Numbered from the stretch's first letter, positions 10,295 to 21,892 are shown. The stretch is 64,000 nt of DNA from Oreohelix idahoensis (GCA_024509875.1 JAMPIV010010577.1:62001-126000), one strand, 5' to 3'. The notes: a model not told the origin generated them from the letters alone. A program made the numbers and translations.

Positions 10295-12631
10295 ATGGCT
10301 GATCTAATGAAGTTCAGAACTGCAATCATGCATATGGGTAAGGAATTAAATATGACAGGTGATGCTCTTACTCAATATGTCACAACAGAAGTGGACAAAC
10401 ACATGGATAGGGAAGAAAGAAAGTTGCAATTAGAGACTGAAGCAAAGAAAGTAGAGGCTGATAGAGAAGCAAAGAAATTAGAGGCTGAAGAAAGGCGGTT
10501 GCAAGCAGAAGCTGAGAGAGAAGCCAAAAGACTGGAAGCTGAGAGAGAAGACAAAAGACTGGAAGGTGAAAGAGAAGGCAAAAGACTGGATGCTGAGAGA
10601 GAAACTAAAAGGTTAGAAGCTGAGGAAAGGAAATTACAAGCAGAGAGAGACCATCAGTTGAGATTAAAAGAGCTTGAAATTCAGGCAACTACTGGCAATA
10701 ATGGTGGTAGCTCACCTCACTCTGAGAGTAGCTCCAGCCAGAGCACCTCATGTGGGGCCATGAATTTTCATCTGGACCCATTTGTTGAGAAAGAAGACGC
10801 CATTGAGTCGTACCTTGATATATACGAAAGACTTGCCACTACCTATGGCTTAGTGAAAGAAAAGTGGAGTCTTAAACTATCTCAGGGATTGAGAGGTGTG
10901 GCTTACGATGTATATTTGAAGCTCTCAAGAGATGACCAGGAAGATTATGAAATCCTGAAGCAAACACTGCTTGTGCGATATGAAAAGAACTCAGAATCAT
11001 ATAGAAAGAAATTCCGAGCAGCTAAACTTCTTCCAGGAGAAAACTATCCCCAATTCTCTGCTAGGTTGGAAACCTATTTAGAAAAATGGAGTAGTTTAGG
11101 AAAGTGTCAGGATCTGAAAGAAATGATAATGATGGAGCAAGTGAAAGAGTCCATGCCTCAAGAAATGAGGAAGTTTATCATGGAACAAGGAGCAGAGAGA
11201 TTGGAAGATATTGCAACTGTTGCTGAGAGATATCAAGTAGCTCAGGCAGAATCATTAGGAAATAAGAAGAAGCAGGGTGAAAACTTCAAATCATCACAAA
11301 ACTATACCAAATATGAACAAAAGGACCATACTACAAGGAACAAACAAAGATTTGACCAAAAGGACAAAAACCCTGTAAGATCGGATAAGACACCTTACCG
11401 GAAGGAAGGAAAGTTGTGTAAAACTTGTCTAATGAGTAACCACAATACTGCAGACTGCAGAAGGAAGAACCCTCCTTATCTCGCTGCATGTCTTACCACA
11501 GGGAACAAGGGAAGGAAGGCACTGGCAGTTAGTCAGAATGACCTCCATCATCCCCCTGTCTGTGAGGAAGTGACATGTAATGGCACTAAAATTCAGTGCT
11601 TATATGATTCAGGTTTGGAATTCGACTCAGTCGTGAGTGCAACCCTAGTGCACCCTGAAAAACTTACCACAGAAACAGTGGACATACAAGGGGCAATGCA
11701 GGGAACCGGCACCATGACACTTCCCATAGCAAGGATCAACGTGAGAACTCGCTATGTGGAAGGAGTGATAAGAGCAGCAGTGAGTGATGATCCTATATAC
11801 CCGCTGAAAATAGGATGTAAATATGTCTATTTGGGTGACCCAATAAAACCTGTTGTCGTGGCAGCAAACCATACCAGGTCGAGCACCAAAAAGGAGAAGG
11901 GACATCCAATAAACATTCATCGTATAAAGATGAAAAAGGCTCAAACAGCAGACAGCACATTGAAGCCTTGTTTTGGCAAATTGCCAAAGGCCCATAACCC
12001 TCCAGAGAAAGGAGACTACTATATGGAAAATGGCCTACTCTACAGACAAGCTGGAAAAGGACGTAAAGGGCATGGACAGCTGGTAGTGCCAAAATTCTAT
12101 AGGGAGGAAATTATGGAGCAAGAGCATGCTACATCACGCAGTGGTCACAGAGGAAAAGGGGCCACTGGTCAAAATATAGCATTGCGATATTACTGGCCAG
12201 GAATAATTGAAGAAATAAGTTGGTATATGAAATCCTGTTCAGAATGTAACCAGGTATCCTCATTCAGAAGGGTAGACCAGTTACAGGACCTAGGGAAGCA
12301 TTGTTGCGGACGTAGGCCCACAAAGAAAATACACAAGAGAAAACAACAGGTAGATGGGGTGATAAAGAGAAAACAAAATCACAAGTCTACTGTTACACCA
12401 GTAACCATGGCAACTCTCCGTATTGTACAGAGAGGGAACGAGAGACATCCCACCCCGACTAGATATTTGTCGGAACCCCATGGCCTGGATCATTTGGAAA
12501 ATTTGGTTAGTCAGCAACCAGTATTAAAAAAGCTGCAGAAACAAACGCAAACCATAGGAGGGAGGAACCAGGGCTGTACCAAACAATTGATGGAGACAGG
12601 CCCCACTTCGGTATACTGCCCCTTACAATAG
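10295..12631 (+). pseudogene. G1 Gag-protease-integrase remnant (778 codons open)
   Basis: Residues about 35-130 form a charged coiled coil with repeats such as EAEREAKRLEAERE. About 155-335 is a SCAN-like capsid region (LSQGLRGVAYDVYLKLS; YPQFSARLETYLEKW). A CCHC zinc knuckle follows (Cys375, Cys378, His383, Cys388). The protease active site is DSG at 438-440 (CLYDSGLEFDSVV). The frame then enters the integrase zinc-binding region (LLYRQAGKGRKGHGQLVVP; His611; WPGIIEEIS; Cys648-Cys651), so integrase follows protease. The DDE core is missing: after about codon 660 the frame is unrelated sequence to the stop. That replacement lies between two 17-bp direct repeats (12295-12311, 12689-12705). 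RT resumes in the same frame at 12722. The product would lack integrase and RT activity. Confidence 0.88.
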
Positions 12632-12721
12632 AAATAGGTGTGGGTCCGGCAACGTTGTTGTATTGCCGTCCCCATACACGGTCCACTGGAAGCATTGTTG
12701 CGGACATGGACTGAACATTAG

Positions 12722-13980
12722 CAAGCACAAGCACTCAAGGATGAGATTGACTATCTCTTAAAAGAAAAAATTATTTCAAAGTCTGAATCTCCCTATAGCT
12801 CAAGTGTGGTGCTATTAAGAAAACCGAGTGGTGAACACAGGTTATGTATTGACTACCGGAAGCTTAATGCGATGACAGAATCTCAGGTAGACCCATTACC
12901 TGACACCAACCAGCTGTTCTCTACACTGAGTAAGGCTAGGTATTTATCGAAGGTAGATCTAAGCAAGGGATACTACCAAATACCAGTGAAACCAGAAGTT
13001 AGGAAAATGCTGGCATTTAGTACATCAGACGGACACTACGAGTTTAATGTACTACCCTTTGGACTGAAAAATGCTCCAAGTATCTTTTCAAGAATGATGA
13101 GGAAATTATTGGAACCTCTACAAAATCCCCATATCACTAACTTTATGGATGACATTCTTGTTGCTACAAACACATTTGAAGAGCATATAGTAGCGCTCTC
13201 CATGTTGTTTGACATACTAAGAGCCACTGGATTGACTGCACGTCCAACCAAGTGCTATATCGGTTGTAAGGAGTTGGAATTCTTAAGTCACACTATTTCT
13301 ACAGGTCATATGTCTCCGGACCCAAAGAATATAGAGAAGTTAAAGAAGGCACCCAGACCTCAAACGAAGAAAGATGTGAGATCATTCGTGTCATTATGTG
13401 GGTTCTATCAGAAGTACATACCCCACTTTAATTCTCTGTGTGCACCGTTAACTAACTTATAAAAGAAAGGACAGCCTGACAAAATCCATTGAAGTGCTGA
13501 TTGTGAAAAAGCTTACACAGAGCTAAAAGCAAAACTCACCAGCAAACCCATCCTTACACTACTCGATATCACACAGGAATTTGTATTGAGGACGGACGCT
13601 AGCAGTATAGGTATTGGTGCAACTCTCTTGCAGAAATCAAAAGCCCAGCCGGAGGAACTTTTACCAGTCGCCTACGCCAGTAGGAAGCTGAATGCAGCTG
13701 AGTTGAATTACTTGACCATAGAGAAAGAATGTTTGGCTCTAATTTGGTCCATCGACAAATTTTCACCTTACCTGTATGGGACACACTTCGTTGTCCAAAG
13801 CGATCACTAGCCTTTAACATTCTTGGCTGCAACTAAAAAGTTAAATTCGAGATTGTTAAGGTGGAGTCTGCTTCTGGCGCCTTATTCCTTTACCGTGAAT
13901 TATATTCCGGGAAGAGACAATGTACGAGCTGATTTTTTTAAGTTGATACCCTATTATTCTGGAAGGACATTCGCAAAATG
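12722..13980 (+). pseudogene. G1 reverse transcriptase-RNase H, broken
   Basis: Begins in frame with gag after two stops. RT boxes are clear: YSSSVVLLRKPSGEHRLCID, KVDLSKGYYQIPVK, LPFGLKNAPSIFSRMM and the catalytic FMDD (about 13145). A stop at 13460 (LTNL*) and another after KIH interrupt the connection. RNase H has its first Asp in RTDASSIGIGATLLQ (about 13590), Glu in EKECLAL, Asp in VQSDH followed by TAG at 13808, and the last Asp in VRADFF. The frame ends 65 bp before the 3' LTR. Catalytic residues survive but the stops prevent a full product. Confidence 0.9.
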
Positions 13981-14029
13981 ATTAACTACAGCAGGGGTTT
14001 ACACGTCAGCTATGACAGGTCACAGCTAG

Positions 14030-14042
14030 AAAAGGAGGGGGC
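14030..14042 (+). promoter_or_regulatory. Polypurine tract of G1
   Basis: AAAAGGAGGGGG directly before the 3' LTR start at 14045; the usual plus-strand primer site. Confidence 0.7.
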
Positions 14043-14044
14043 TA

Positions 14045-16321
14045 TGTCGTGAAACGAGTTGTGTAAACCCACTACTTTGTTAAATCACTATGTCGAGATA
14101 CAAAGTTGCTTCAACTAATCAACGAGCAACGTTCACCAGTCTCTGAGACAGGAATACAATTAAACTTAAGCCCTGTTTTTTTCGGATGTGGGTCGCGGCC
14201 ATCTTGTTCACGCAATATGGCGGAGAGAAAACTGAACAAAATTAGGCTGTATGGAGCTTGGTACTAAACTGCAGAAAACCAATCAGCTTGCCACACCAGG
14301 AACCAACCAAAAGCTTTCCTTAAGCATTCATCTACCTATATAATCAGGTGAAATTTTATGCTAAGACACGCACCACGCAACACGGAGCCAGAGACGAGCG
14401 ACTGAAGAGGAGAAACTGTCACCCTTGATTTATTGCTTACCTGAGCGCATTGACCTGCAGCCTGCTTCCTAGTCGAATCACCGGCCTGTTTAAATCTTAA
14501 GAGGGTAAATATAATTTACTATACTTGTAGGAAAATAGACCTTCAGCAGGTATATAATTTTGGTATTTGTTGTGTGTCATTTATACTACCTACACCTGTA
14601 TATATTTAATATATTTTGGTTCATTATGAACGTATCAGGTTACTGATTGTATCTTGGGGAAATTAGGTATAATGATTGTATTTCCTGATATGATTGATGA
14701 AGACGAAGGCTAATAGGACTCATACTTCACTCTATTGTCTCCTATTACTTCAGTCTATTGTCTCACAATATATCAGACCAACTGAAATATAACCAAAACA
14801 GTCCTTGTTAGGACTCAACCTATTGTCTCCTATAGCTTCACTCTATTATCTCAGACCAACTGAAATATAACCAAAACAGTCCTTGTTAGGACTCAATCTA
14901 TTTTCTCACATAACTTCAGTCTATTGTCTCAGATAATTACAAACTGGAATATAAACAAAACAGTCCTTGTTAGGACTCATCAATCTATTGTCTCATCTAA
15001 CTCCAACCTGAAATATAACCAAAACAGCCCTTGTTAGGACTCATCAATCTATTGTCTCATCTAACCAATCTATTGTCTCATCTAACTCCAACCTGGAATA
15101 TAACATAACAGTCCTCATCTCATATACTCCTATCATAAGAACATAACAATATTGTTAAGATATATGGTACCATTACTTGTCAGAGAGGGCCTGGTATGTT
15201 ATAGGGGGAAGGAAATGGTTGTATCACACCTAAGTGTACATATTATTGGATGTATTCCTGTATTGAATTTATATTATTGGATGTATTCATGTATTGAATT
15301 TATATTATTGGATGTATTCATGTATTGAATTTACATTATTGGATGTATCCATGTATTAATTTATCAGAAAGAATGTTTTGCAAATAGACACCTGTCTTGT
15401 CTCGCTATTGCTAACTCATACTGAGCCATGTTGTCATTCATTCTACATGCAGACACCCGAGACACGCTCATCTCATATACAATAGAAATAGGTGGGCTTG
15501 AGGACAGAAATTAGCCCCTATTTTTAGTTGTTACAGGTTTTATTCGTGAGATCGTGGGTCGTCAATCCAGCTGTCTGGAACTCCGCAGGAGCATAGAGAT
15601 TGCACAGAATCTACATCTTTAGTCCTCCTCAGTCTTGGGTGGGCTAAAGGAACGATCCTCAGCACGTGTGGTGTCAATCAAACTAAGAAGGACAGAACTT
15701 TTGAGAGATGAGTACACATTAGTACCATTTCTGTCAGCATTGTGAGCAAAAATGTTAGTGTCAGTGACGAGAAAGTGAATTAGCGTAGCAAGAGACAAAA
15801 ATAACAGCATAGCTGATAAATTTATTAACAGCACAGCTGATACATGTACTATAATTGAATAACAGCACAGCTGATATAATTTTTATTCCTATAATTGGAA
15901 AAACATGTTGTAATATATTTATATATCTATATAAATATAAATATTTGTAAATCATTTGTAAACTTACAAATCCATTACATTCCATTTTTCAACATTCATC
16001 CTTCAGCACAAGAGTAGATAGTGTACATACTAAATAAATAATAAGGAAATTGTATTTGAACGACTTGTCAAGTTTTTATAATTGTTAAGTAAAATCTGTT
16101 TCCTTGTTTTAATATCACAGTTAGTTACACAGCGGAGGTGGCAATTTATGTCGGTCTCCTCTCTACTAATTTTTCGAGATCAGATCATTCACAGCCGTAA
16201 ATAATTTGTGATACCAGTAGTTCTCTCAGTCACTGGGACTTCACCATTTTCTGCAGAAATTCTATTTCTGTAAATATCAGTACTATACAGATCTTAGAGC
16301 CAATAAAAACCTCACGCCACA
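14045..16321 (+). repeat. 3' LTR of gypsy G1, with a 0.65-kb insertion
   Basis: Matches the 5' LTR from TGTCGTGAAACG to CACGCCACA but is 2,277 bp long because of an extra segment at about 15580-16235. Outside that segment the copies differ by scattered substitutions and tandem-repeat number, so the insertion is not very recent. Confidence 0.88.
15580..16235. other. Unidentified insertion inside the G1 3' LTR
   Basis: Lies between 'ctgtctgga' and 'ctgggacttcacc', which are adjacent in the other LTR (ctgcctggacttcacc). I see no convincing terminal inverted repeat; flanks CTGGA/CTGGGA could be an imperfect target duplication. On the minus strand an open stretch near 15619-15775 (DTTRAEDRSFSPPKTEED at its end) looks compositionally like protein but matches nothing I recognise. 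'aacagca(c/t)agctgata' occurs three times (about 15804-15875). A deletion from the 5' LTR is an alternative. Confidence 0.55.
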
Positions 16322-16658
16322 GTGTGGCTTAACCTATCCTAAGACAATGCGGTCTTCAGAAGGCCTGGCAGATAACAGTCCGCATATGTAATAGCCAACG
16401 TGGTGAAAAGTTCGCTCTGCTTCAGTGAATACTAATGAGCCCACGTGTAGACTCCCACGATGTTATTGCGCATAGCTAATGCGCCAAGGTGGAATAGGTT
16501 TGCTCTGGCGAAACAAAAAAGTTGCAACAAATAATCGGGGTTACTGATGTTATGAAAAGCTAAAAGTATCTTTAATCATCCATCAAATCAGGGAAAATTC
16601 ACTTGCCAAACTAGACGTACGTCACAATCGTCCCCACTTCTAGACATGAAACAATTTT

Positions 16659-18374
16659 TCATGTTTCATTCTTGACAATGGAGGTGACCTGATTGGGGAA
16701 TTTAGGATGAGTGGTATCTTCAGTTTGCTCTTCTTCCTCTGTAGACCAGTTTCTACTCATGAAATCCGCCCCGACGTTTTGTTTACCCGGAATGTATTCC
16801 ACTTTGAAAGAGTAAACACTTAGCAACAGGGCCCACCGCAGGATTCTTGCGTTGAATTCCCTATTGGAACCAAGGAAAGCTAATGGAGCGTGGTCCGTTT
16901 GTACCGTGAAAGATGTACCATAACGAAATTCATGATGGCGCCTGATGCCGTCAACCAAAGCTAGACATTCTCTTTCGACTACACTGTAGTTCCGTTCAAC
17001 CTTATTTAATTTCTGACTGCCATAAGCAACTGGAAATAGCATATTCGGGTCATTGTCCTCAGCTTGCAACAATGTTGATCCGATGCCCTGACCTGACGCG
17101 TCGACTCGCAATACGAAAGGTTTCATGAGGTCAGGTAACCTCAGAATGGGGTATGCAGATAACTGTCCTTTCAAAGTGCTATAAGCCAGTTCACACTTTT
17201 GATCCCACATGACCTTATCAGGGCAACCTTTCTTTGTGAGGTCAGTTAGAGGTACCGTCAGTCCGTTGAAGTTCTGGATGTACTTCTGATAGTATGCACA
17301 TAGTGATAAGAATGACCGGATGTCTTTCTTGGTTCGGGGCCTTTTTGCTGCAACTATTTTCTCGATGTTCTTCTTAACGGGCCAACTACAGCCGTGAGAA
17401 ATTGTATGCCCCAGGAAGTCAAGCTTTTCAAACCCTATGAGACATTTGCTAGGTCTGGCTGTGAGACCAGTTTCATGTAGTCTCCTGAGGAGCATAGCAA
17501 CCGTAGCAATATGTTCTTCATAGGTTTCCGATGCAATTAAAATGTCATCCATGAAATTATGGATATGGAGACTTTGCAAAGGATCTAGAAGCCTTCTCAT
17601 CATCCTAGTGAATACTCCTGGTGCGTTATGCAACCCGAACGGCATCACACTAAATGTGTAATATCCTTCACTAGTGTTGAAAGCTAACAAGGGTTTTACT
17701 TCCTCCTTTACTGGTATTAGATAGTAACCTTTACTCAGGTCTATCTTGGAGAAAATTCTTGCCTTGCTGAGCTTAGTAAACAACTCAGAAACAGTTTGGA
17801 GAGGTTCGGGCTGAAATTCCGTTACAGCGTTTAGCAATCGGTAATCTATACACAGCCGAACTTCCTTATTGGGCTTCTGTAACAGTACTACACTCGAACT
17901 ATAAGGAGATGTAGACTCACTGATAATTCCTGCTTGACGCAGCTTGTCTCTTTCTTCGCGAAGTGCATCAGCTTTTGCATACGGGATGGCGTAAACTCTG
18001 GTACGAACAGGGGTCTCGTTTGTTAATTTCATGACAAATTCAATGAGATTTGTTCGACCAGGTACATCCGTTAAGACTGCACTGTACTGCTTCAGTAGCG
18101 CCCTGGTTTCTGTTTGTTGTTCCTGTGAGAGATTGTCGCCGAACTTGACATCTTTAAAGGATTCTGTGGGTTGGAATGGGTACTCCATGCAACCACCATG
18201 ATCTTCCTCGTCTTCCGTTGCAATAGCGACAGCCAGGAGATGCTCGGAGGATGGCACCGGTCTTTCCAAATATTTCTTAAGCAGATTTATGTGGAAGACC
18301 TTCTCCTTTCCTTTGATGGAGATCTTGTAATTGGTACGTGAGATCTTTAAAGGACTGTAAACGGCTCTTGCCAT
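16659..18374 (-). CDS. G2 Pol: integrase tail, reverse transcriptase, RNase H
   Basis: 571 codons without a stop. Residues 1-40 are the end of integrase (NYKISIKGKEKVFHINLLKK), normally found at the end of a gypsy Pol but here fused ahead of RT. About 120-280 is RT: Asp212 in KIDLSKGYY, MPFGLHNAPGVFTRMM and the catalytic FMDD at 274-277. After the connection (FLGHTISHG; RSFLSLCAYYQKYI), RNase H spans about 420-540 with Asp425 (RVDASGQG), Glu467/469 (VEREC), Asp494 (QTDHAPL) and Asp537 (VGADFMSR). It ends 33 bp before the 3' LTR, leaving no space for another integrase. Catalytic residues are intact, in contrast with the broken upstream frames. The start is a frame opening after a shift, not a natural initiator. 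Confidence 0.93.
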   Translation of the reverse strand: MARAVYSPLKISRTNYKISIKGKEKVFHINLLKKYLERPVPSSEHLLAVAIATEDEEDHGGCMEYPFQPTESFKDVKFGDNLSQEQQTETRALLKQYSAVLTDVPGRTNLIEFVMKLTNETPVRTRVYAIPYAKADALREERDKLRQAGIISESTSPYSSSVVLLQKPNKEVRLCIDYRLLNAVTEFQPEPLQTVSELFTKLSKARIFSKIDLSKGYYLIPVKEEVKPLLAFNTSEGYYTFSVMPFGLHNAPGVFTRMMRRLLDPLQSLHIHNFMDDILIASETYEEHIATVAMLLRRLHETGLTARPSKCLIGFEKLDFLGHTISHGCSWPVKKNIEKIVAAKRPRTKKDIRSFLSLCAYYQKYIQNFNGLTVPLTDLTKKGCPDKVMWDQKCELAYSTLKGQLSAYPILRLPDLMKPFVLRVDASGQGIGSTLLQAEDNDPNMLFPVAYGSQKLNKVERNYSVVERECLALVDGIRRHHEFRYGTSFTVQTDHAPLAFLGSNREFNARILRWALLLSVYSFKVEYIPGKQNVGADFMSRNWSTEEEEQTEDTTHPKFPNQVTSIVKNET

Positions 18375-18409
18375 CCGATGCGAAATTTATTGCTTCCGGT
18401 TGGAAGTAG

Positions 18410-18793
18410 TTACAAAACATTGTCCCCTGGTTGTAATTCTCTCTCTTTTGCAGCTTTATTGTATCTTTTGGCATGTTTAGCGCGGGATTTCTTAAGGTTG
18501 GTAGTAGCTAGATCCCATCCTAGCTTTAGCCTTTCCTTAAGCTCGGATACATATTTGCTTGCAGAGACGACTGTCTCACCAGCCTTCTGGTCTGTCAGGG
18601 ACAGAAGCAAGGCTTCTAGTGGCCCGTTTATAGGTCTGCCAAATAAAAGTGTAGCAGGCGGGAATCCCGTAGACGCTTGGGGTACCTCTCTGTAGGCGAA
18701 TAAGGCAGCAGATATATATTGGTCCCAGTCTTCTGGTTTCTCCTGACCCAGCTTACGTAACATGGTGGTGAGGCTGGCATTAAAACGTTCCAC
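18410..18793 (-). pseudogene. G2 integrase, C-terminal part of the core
   Basis: Starts at the last catalytic region (the Glu of ERFNASLTTMLRKLG) and continues with typical gypsy integrase text: DWDQYISAALFAYREVPQ and STGFPPATLLFGR, then a basic helix and ELQPGDNVL. The preceding two-thirds of the core with the first two Asp residues is absent. A frameshift separates it from the Pol frame at 18374. It confirms that integrase precedes RT in this element. Confidence 0.88.
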
Positions 18794-19034
18794 GAGACAT
18801 TTCCATGTCAGAGTTCATTCCTGGCCATCAATAGTGGGTTTTTATTCGCTGAATAGTGGCGTTTTTTTCCATATGTCCGCTAAAGGGAAGAGAGTGCTCC
18901 ATTTCTAAGATCTGGCTTCTGTACTGCGTCGGTACTAGGAGCTGGTTGTTCCCCGTGTCCGGGTTGCCCGTTCTACGATACAATACGCCATCCTTAAAAA
19001 AGATGTCTTCGTTGTGTCTGGGGTTTTTAGCCAT
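18794..19034 (-). pseudogene. G2 integrase zinc-binding (HHCC) domain, truncated
   Basis: Reads FFKDGVLYRRTGNPDTGNNQ, LLVPTQYRSQILEMEH, SGHMEKNATIQRIKTHY, then a stop and WPGMNSDM. This is the N-terminal integrase zinc domain up to just before its two Cys residues. The sequence then jumps to the end of the core at 18793, a deletion removing the CxxC pair and both catalytic Asp residues. Confidence 0.85.
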
Positions 19035-19044
19035 GGGCAGTTTT

Positions 19045-20169
19045 CTAAAGCTGGGCTCTAGAGTAGGGTCCTTTTGTTGCGCCTCCTTCAGTTAATTCGG
19101 CAACAAATTTGGTGCAGGTTCTCTCTCCTACCAATGCGATAGGCAGCATCCTGGGTGCATCACTCTTGAAAACTCCACATAATTTGACGGTTTCCTCTGT
19201 CTCCTGACCGGGTTTGACAAGGTGTCTGGCGACAATACAATCAAAACGTAATTCAGTGTCAAAAAGACAAGTAGTTGAGGTCCCGTTCAAAATTACAGTT
19301 CCTCGCGTTGAGGGTCGGTCCCCCTCAGGGTGAGAATCACTGACACTGACTCTACCTTTCGAGGCTGTATGCAAACACCCGAGGTGATTAGGCCTGGTTT
19401 GCTTGCCCTGATCAGCCGTTCCTGGTGTAGGGGTCTTCCCTTTTCCTTGACCTTGGTGGCCGCGCTGCCACGTAGGCTTGGTGCGTTGATCAGAATTATT
19501 GGTTGAGGAATAACGGGTTTTGTAGAATTTCGATTTTTCCTGGGGAGGTCTCTGGTTATTATTTTCTCGTTGGTTATAGTGCTGAGAGGAATTAGAGGAA
19601 TAGGATGACTGCTCTAGATTTTGTTTTCGAGATGGCTCATCTGTGGGTTTACGTTTAGTGCTGGGAAGTTCGGCCATTGCATTGGTATAGCGTTCGGCCT
19701 TATTGAGGATGTCCTCAAGCATGACTGCCCCCTGTTCAGCCAAAAATCTACGGGTTTCGTTCGACAAAGTGAACTTTCTCTGTTCCACAAGAACAAGTTC
19801 AAGTAGTCCCTCATATGTAGGAGGTAATTCAGATAATTCAATGCACTTTGTCAGATAGCCCGTGAGACGTGAAGAGAACTGGGGAAATATTTCCGTGCTC
19901 TCTTTTTGGCTGTTTCTGAACATTTGCAGAAACATTCGGGCGGTCATCTCAAACTGCTCTAGTAAGACCTTCTTTAGCATGTTGTAATCATGTTGGTCAG
20001 CTCCCAGCTTCGCATACACATCATAAGCATGGCCTTTCAGTGCAGTTGAGAGTTTAATTGAACAACGGGAACTCTCTAACCCATACAGATTTGCGAGCCT
20101 CTCAAATTTCTCTTGGAAGGTGTCAATTTTTTCGTTAGGTCTAGGAAAAGACTCTAAAGCAAAAGACAT
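19045..20169 (-). pseudogene. G2 Gag capsid and protease
   Basis: 374 open codons. Residues 1-165 are a SCAN-like gypsy capsid (IDTFQEKFERLANLYGLE; LSTALKGHAYDVYAKLG; FPQFSSRLTGYL; LAEQGAVMLEDILNKAERY), parallel to G1. A Gln/Asn/Lys-rich linker follows; the CCHC knuckle seen in G1 is not present. The protease motif at 302-310 reads LFDTELRFD: the essential Gly of D-T-G is Glu306, so the enzyme should be inactive. The true gag start lies upstream (about 20614). Confidence 0.88.
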
Positions 20170-20295
20170 CGCAGTTAATTGGGCAGATTGAGTGCTGGAG
20201 AGATCCGTTGCTTGAGACTGGGGTGAGGACGGCTCTCCATTATTTGAAGTAGAGGCACTCCGACTCTCTTAAGCCTGGAGCGCCAATTCGTGCTG

Positions 20296-20342
<47 letters not shown>

Positions 20343-20614
20343 GGGCTTCCATCTCTGCCTCAATTTTCTTGTTCTCTGCCTCAATTTTCTTGTTCTTTGC
20401 CTCAAGTTTCTTCTGCTCCAATAGACGCTCTTCCGCTTTTTTCTTCTCTGCTTTTTCTTATGCATCTTTCCTCTCTGCTCTCTCTTGTGCTTCCTTCCTT
20501 TCCGCGTCATACCTTTCAAGATCCTGGTTGACAAACAAGTTAGCGGCTTCTCCTTCTAAACCTGATTCTTTCGCCTCCAGCCTTAGGATGGATCTCATCT
20601 GAATCCTCTCTGCC
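20170..20614 (-). pseudogene. G2 Gag N-terminus: charged coiled coil with stops
   Basis: Minus-strand reading from ATG at about 20614 gives MAERIQMRSILRLEAKESGL and then Lys/Glu/Ala/Arg coiled coil like that of G1 (EQKKLEAKNKKIEAENKK). A TAA interrupts at about 20460, a frameshift falls in the (GA)n tract and another TAA lies near 20270, just before the Ser/Gln-rich linker to the capsid. Confidence 0.75.
20297..20340. repeat. (CT)n microsatellite inside the gag coiled coil
   Basis: CT repeats with two TTT interruptions; on the coding strand they would be Arg-Glu dipeptides. The frame changes across this tract, suggesting slippage broke gag. Confidence 0.8.
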
Positions 20615-21217
20615 ATGATTAAAGAACTGGATGCTTCTACTACTAGAGAATAGTAAGAAGAAACGAGAAGGGGAAGAACTCGGAACCGCTACGAGAAAAA
20701 CCAAAGTAAAAATTTACTTTTACTAACTGTAGAGAAAAAAATTATATTCAAACAATTTGAATGAAAAAAAAATTTCCTTAAAATTTTAATTCTCTAACAA
20801 CAAACTCCGTCCCCTGAAGTCAATTAAAGAGTAGAGACGATGTTAACTAGATTTAAAAAATTTAGAACAAGCGTCTTTAATTTTGCTCAGCTCTTCTAAC
20901 TTCAAAAAACCTTTTGTGACTGAAAACAATCACGCAATCCCAGCAATCATTCAAAAAAATTTGCCAATTTTCTCTGCCAGAGGATAAAAAATAACAATTA
21001 TTTTGTTATCAGTACTATCTACTGCTGTGGAAAGAACAAAACCTGTAATAATTTTGTGTGTGGTCGGCCCAAATACTAAAAGGCGTGGTCTAGGGGATGT
21101 AATTATATTAATATTATACCCTACTTCACAAAGACACGCAGACACACTCTATCTAGATAGACTCAACAATTCCGGGCGAACGCCTCCTTTATAGTCGTAC
21201 TAGATGGGTTCAAGAAT

Positions 21218-21235
21218 CTCGTACGAGCACAACCA
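21218..21235 (-). promoter_or_regulatory. Candidate primer-binding site of G2
   Basis: On the minus strand TGGTTGTGCTCGTACGAG begins five bases after the 5' LTR end (ACGACA at 21241). Position and the initial TGG suit a primer-binding site; I cannot assign the tRNA. Confidence 0.45.
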
Positions 21236-21892
21236 TTTATTGTCGTAAATTTATTGAGATGATTCTGAGAACCAGTGGTCCCGTTATAGAGTGAAATATG
21301 ATAGTGAAGGCTCTGTGAAAGATAAGGATTTAGGAAAAAAAAGGTAGTTGATTTACAAGTGATGGAATAGAGCAGCGGTTCCCAACCTGTTGTACGCGTA
21401 CCCCTGGGGGTACGCGACAGGACGTTCAGGGGTACGCGAAAAAAATTGAGGAATGGCGGAAAAAGATACTTATGTCAACAGTGTAAAAGACAAGTCACAA
21501 GTTGTGAAATTAATTCAACGCTATACTATACAACATGAACTGTGTGAGACAATCTCCGCCGTTTTTGTTGCGCGCCACTGGCGTGCTGTCTGCTTGGACT
21601 GGCGTGTGTGAAAATCTATGGCATTTCGTATGACCACAATTCAATATTTTTACACAATAGTCTTCATTATGATGACTATGGGATTATAGTTGTGCCGTTG
21701 AATATTTCATCAAAAATATGACTTGTTTGATCTTCCACACTATCTATGAACGTCTAATATCCCGGAAGTAATAGTGTCGATTCTTGACCCAAATTTTACA
21801 AACGTGAGACAGTGTTTCTATATACAGTACGTTTTGTCATTGTTTGAACGTAACTTAAAGTGATTAATTGTTCAATTCGTGTATTATCAGAT

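Larger units (their letters stand above)
8403..16321 (+). mobile_element. Complete but defective Ty3/gypsy element G1
   Basis: LTR 8403-10005, primer-binding site 10007-10026, gag-protease-integrase remnant 10295-12631, RT-RNase H 12722-about 13980, polypurine tract about 14030-14042, LTR 14045-16321. Flanked by GTGTG. It sits inside LTR-A of G2 in the opposite orientation. Integrase comes before RT and there is no room for one after RNase H (65 bp to the LTR). Confidence 0.9.
5066..16626 (-). repeat. G2 3' LTR (LTR-A), split by mariner and gypsy G1
   Basis: LTR sequence occupies 5066-5420, 6408-8402 and 16322-16626. It has lost about 2.4 kb found in the other LTR: at 8041 the alignment stops, a block of about 95 bp (8042-8135) has no counterpart, and similarity resumes at 8136 within the gag-like frame. 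On its inner side a purine-rich stretch on the minus strand (agaagtggggacg, 16629-16642) is the probable polypurine tract. Confidence 0.83.
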
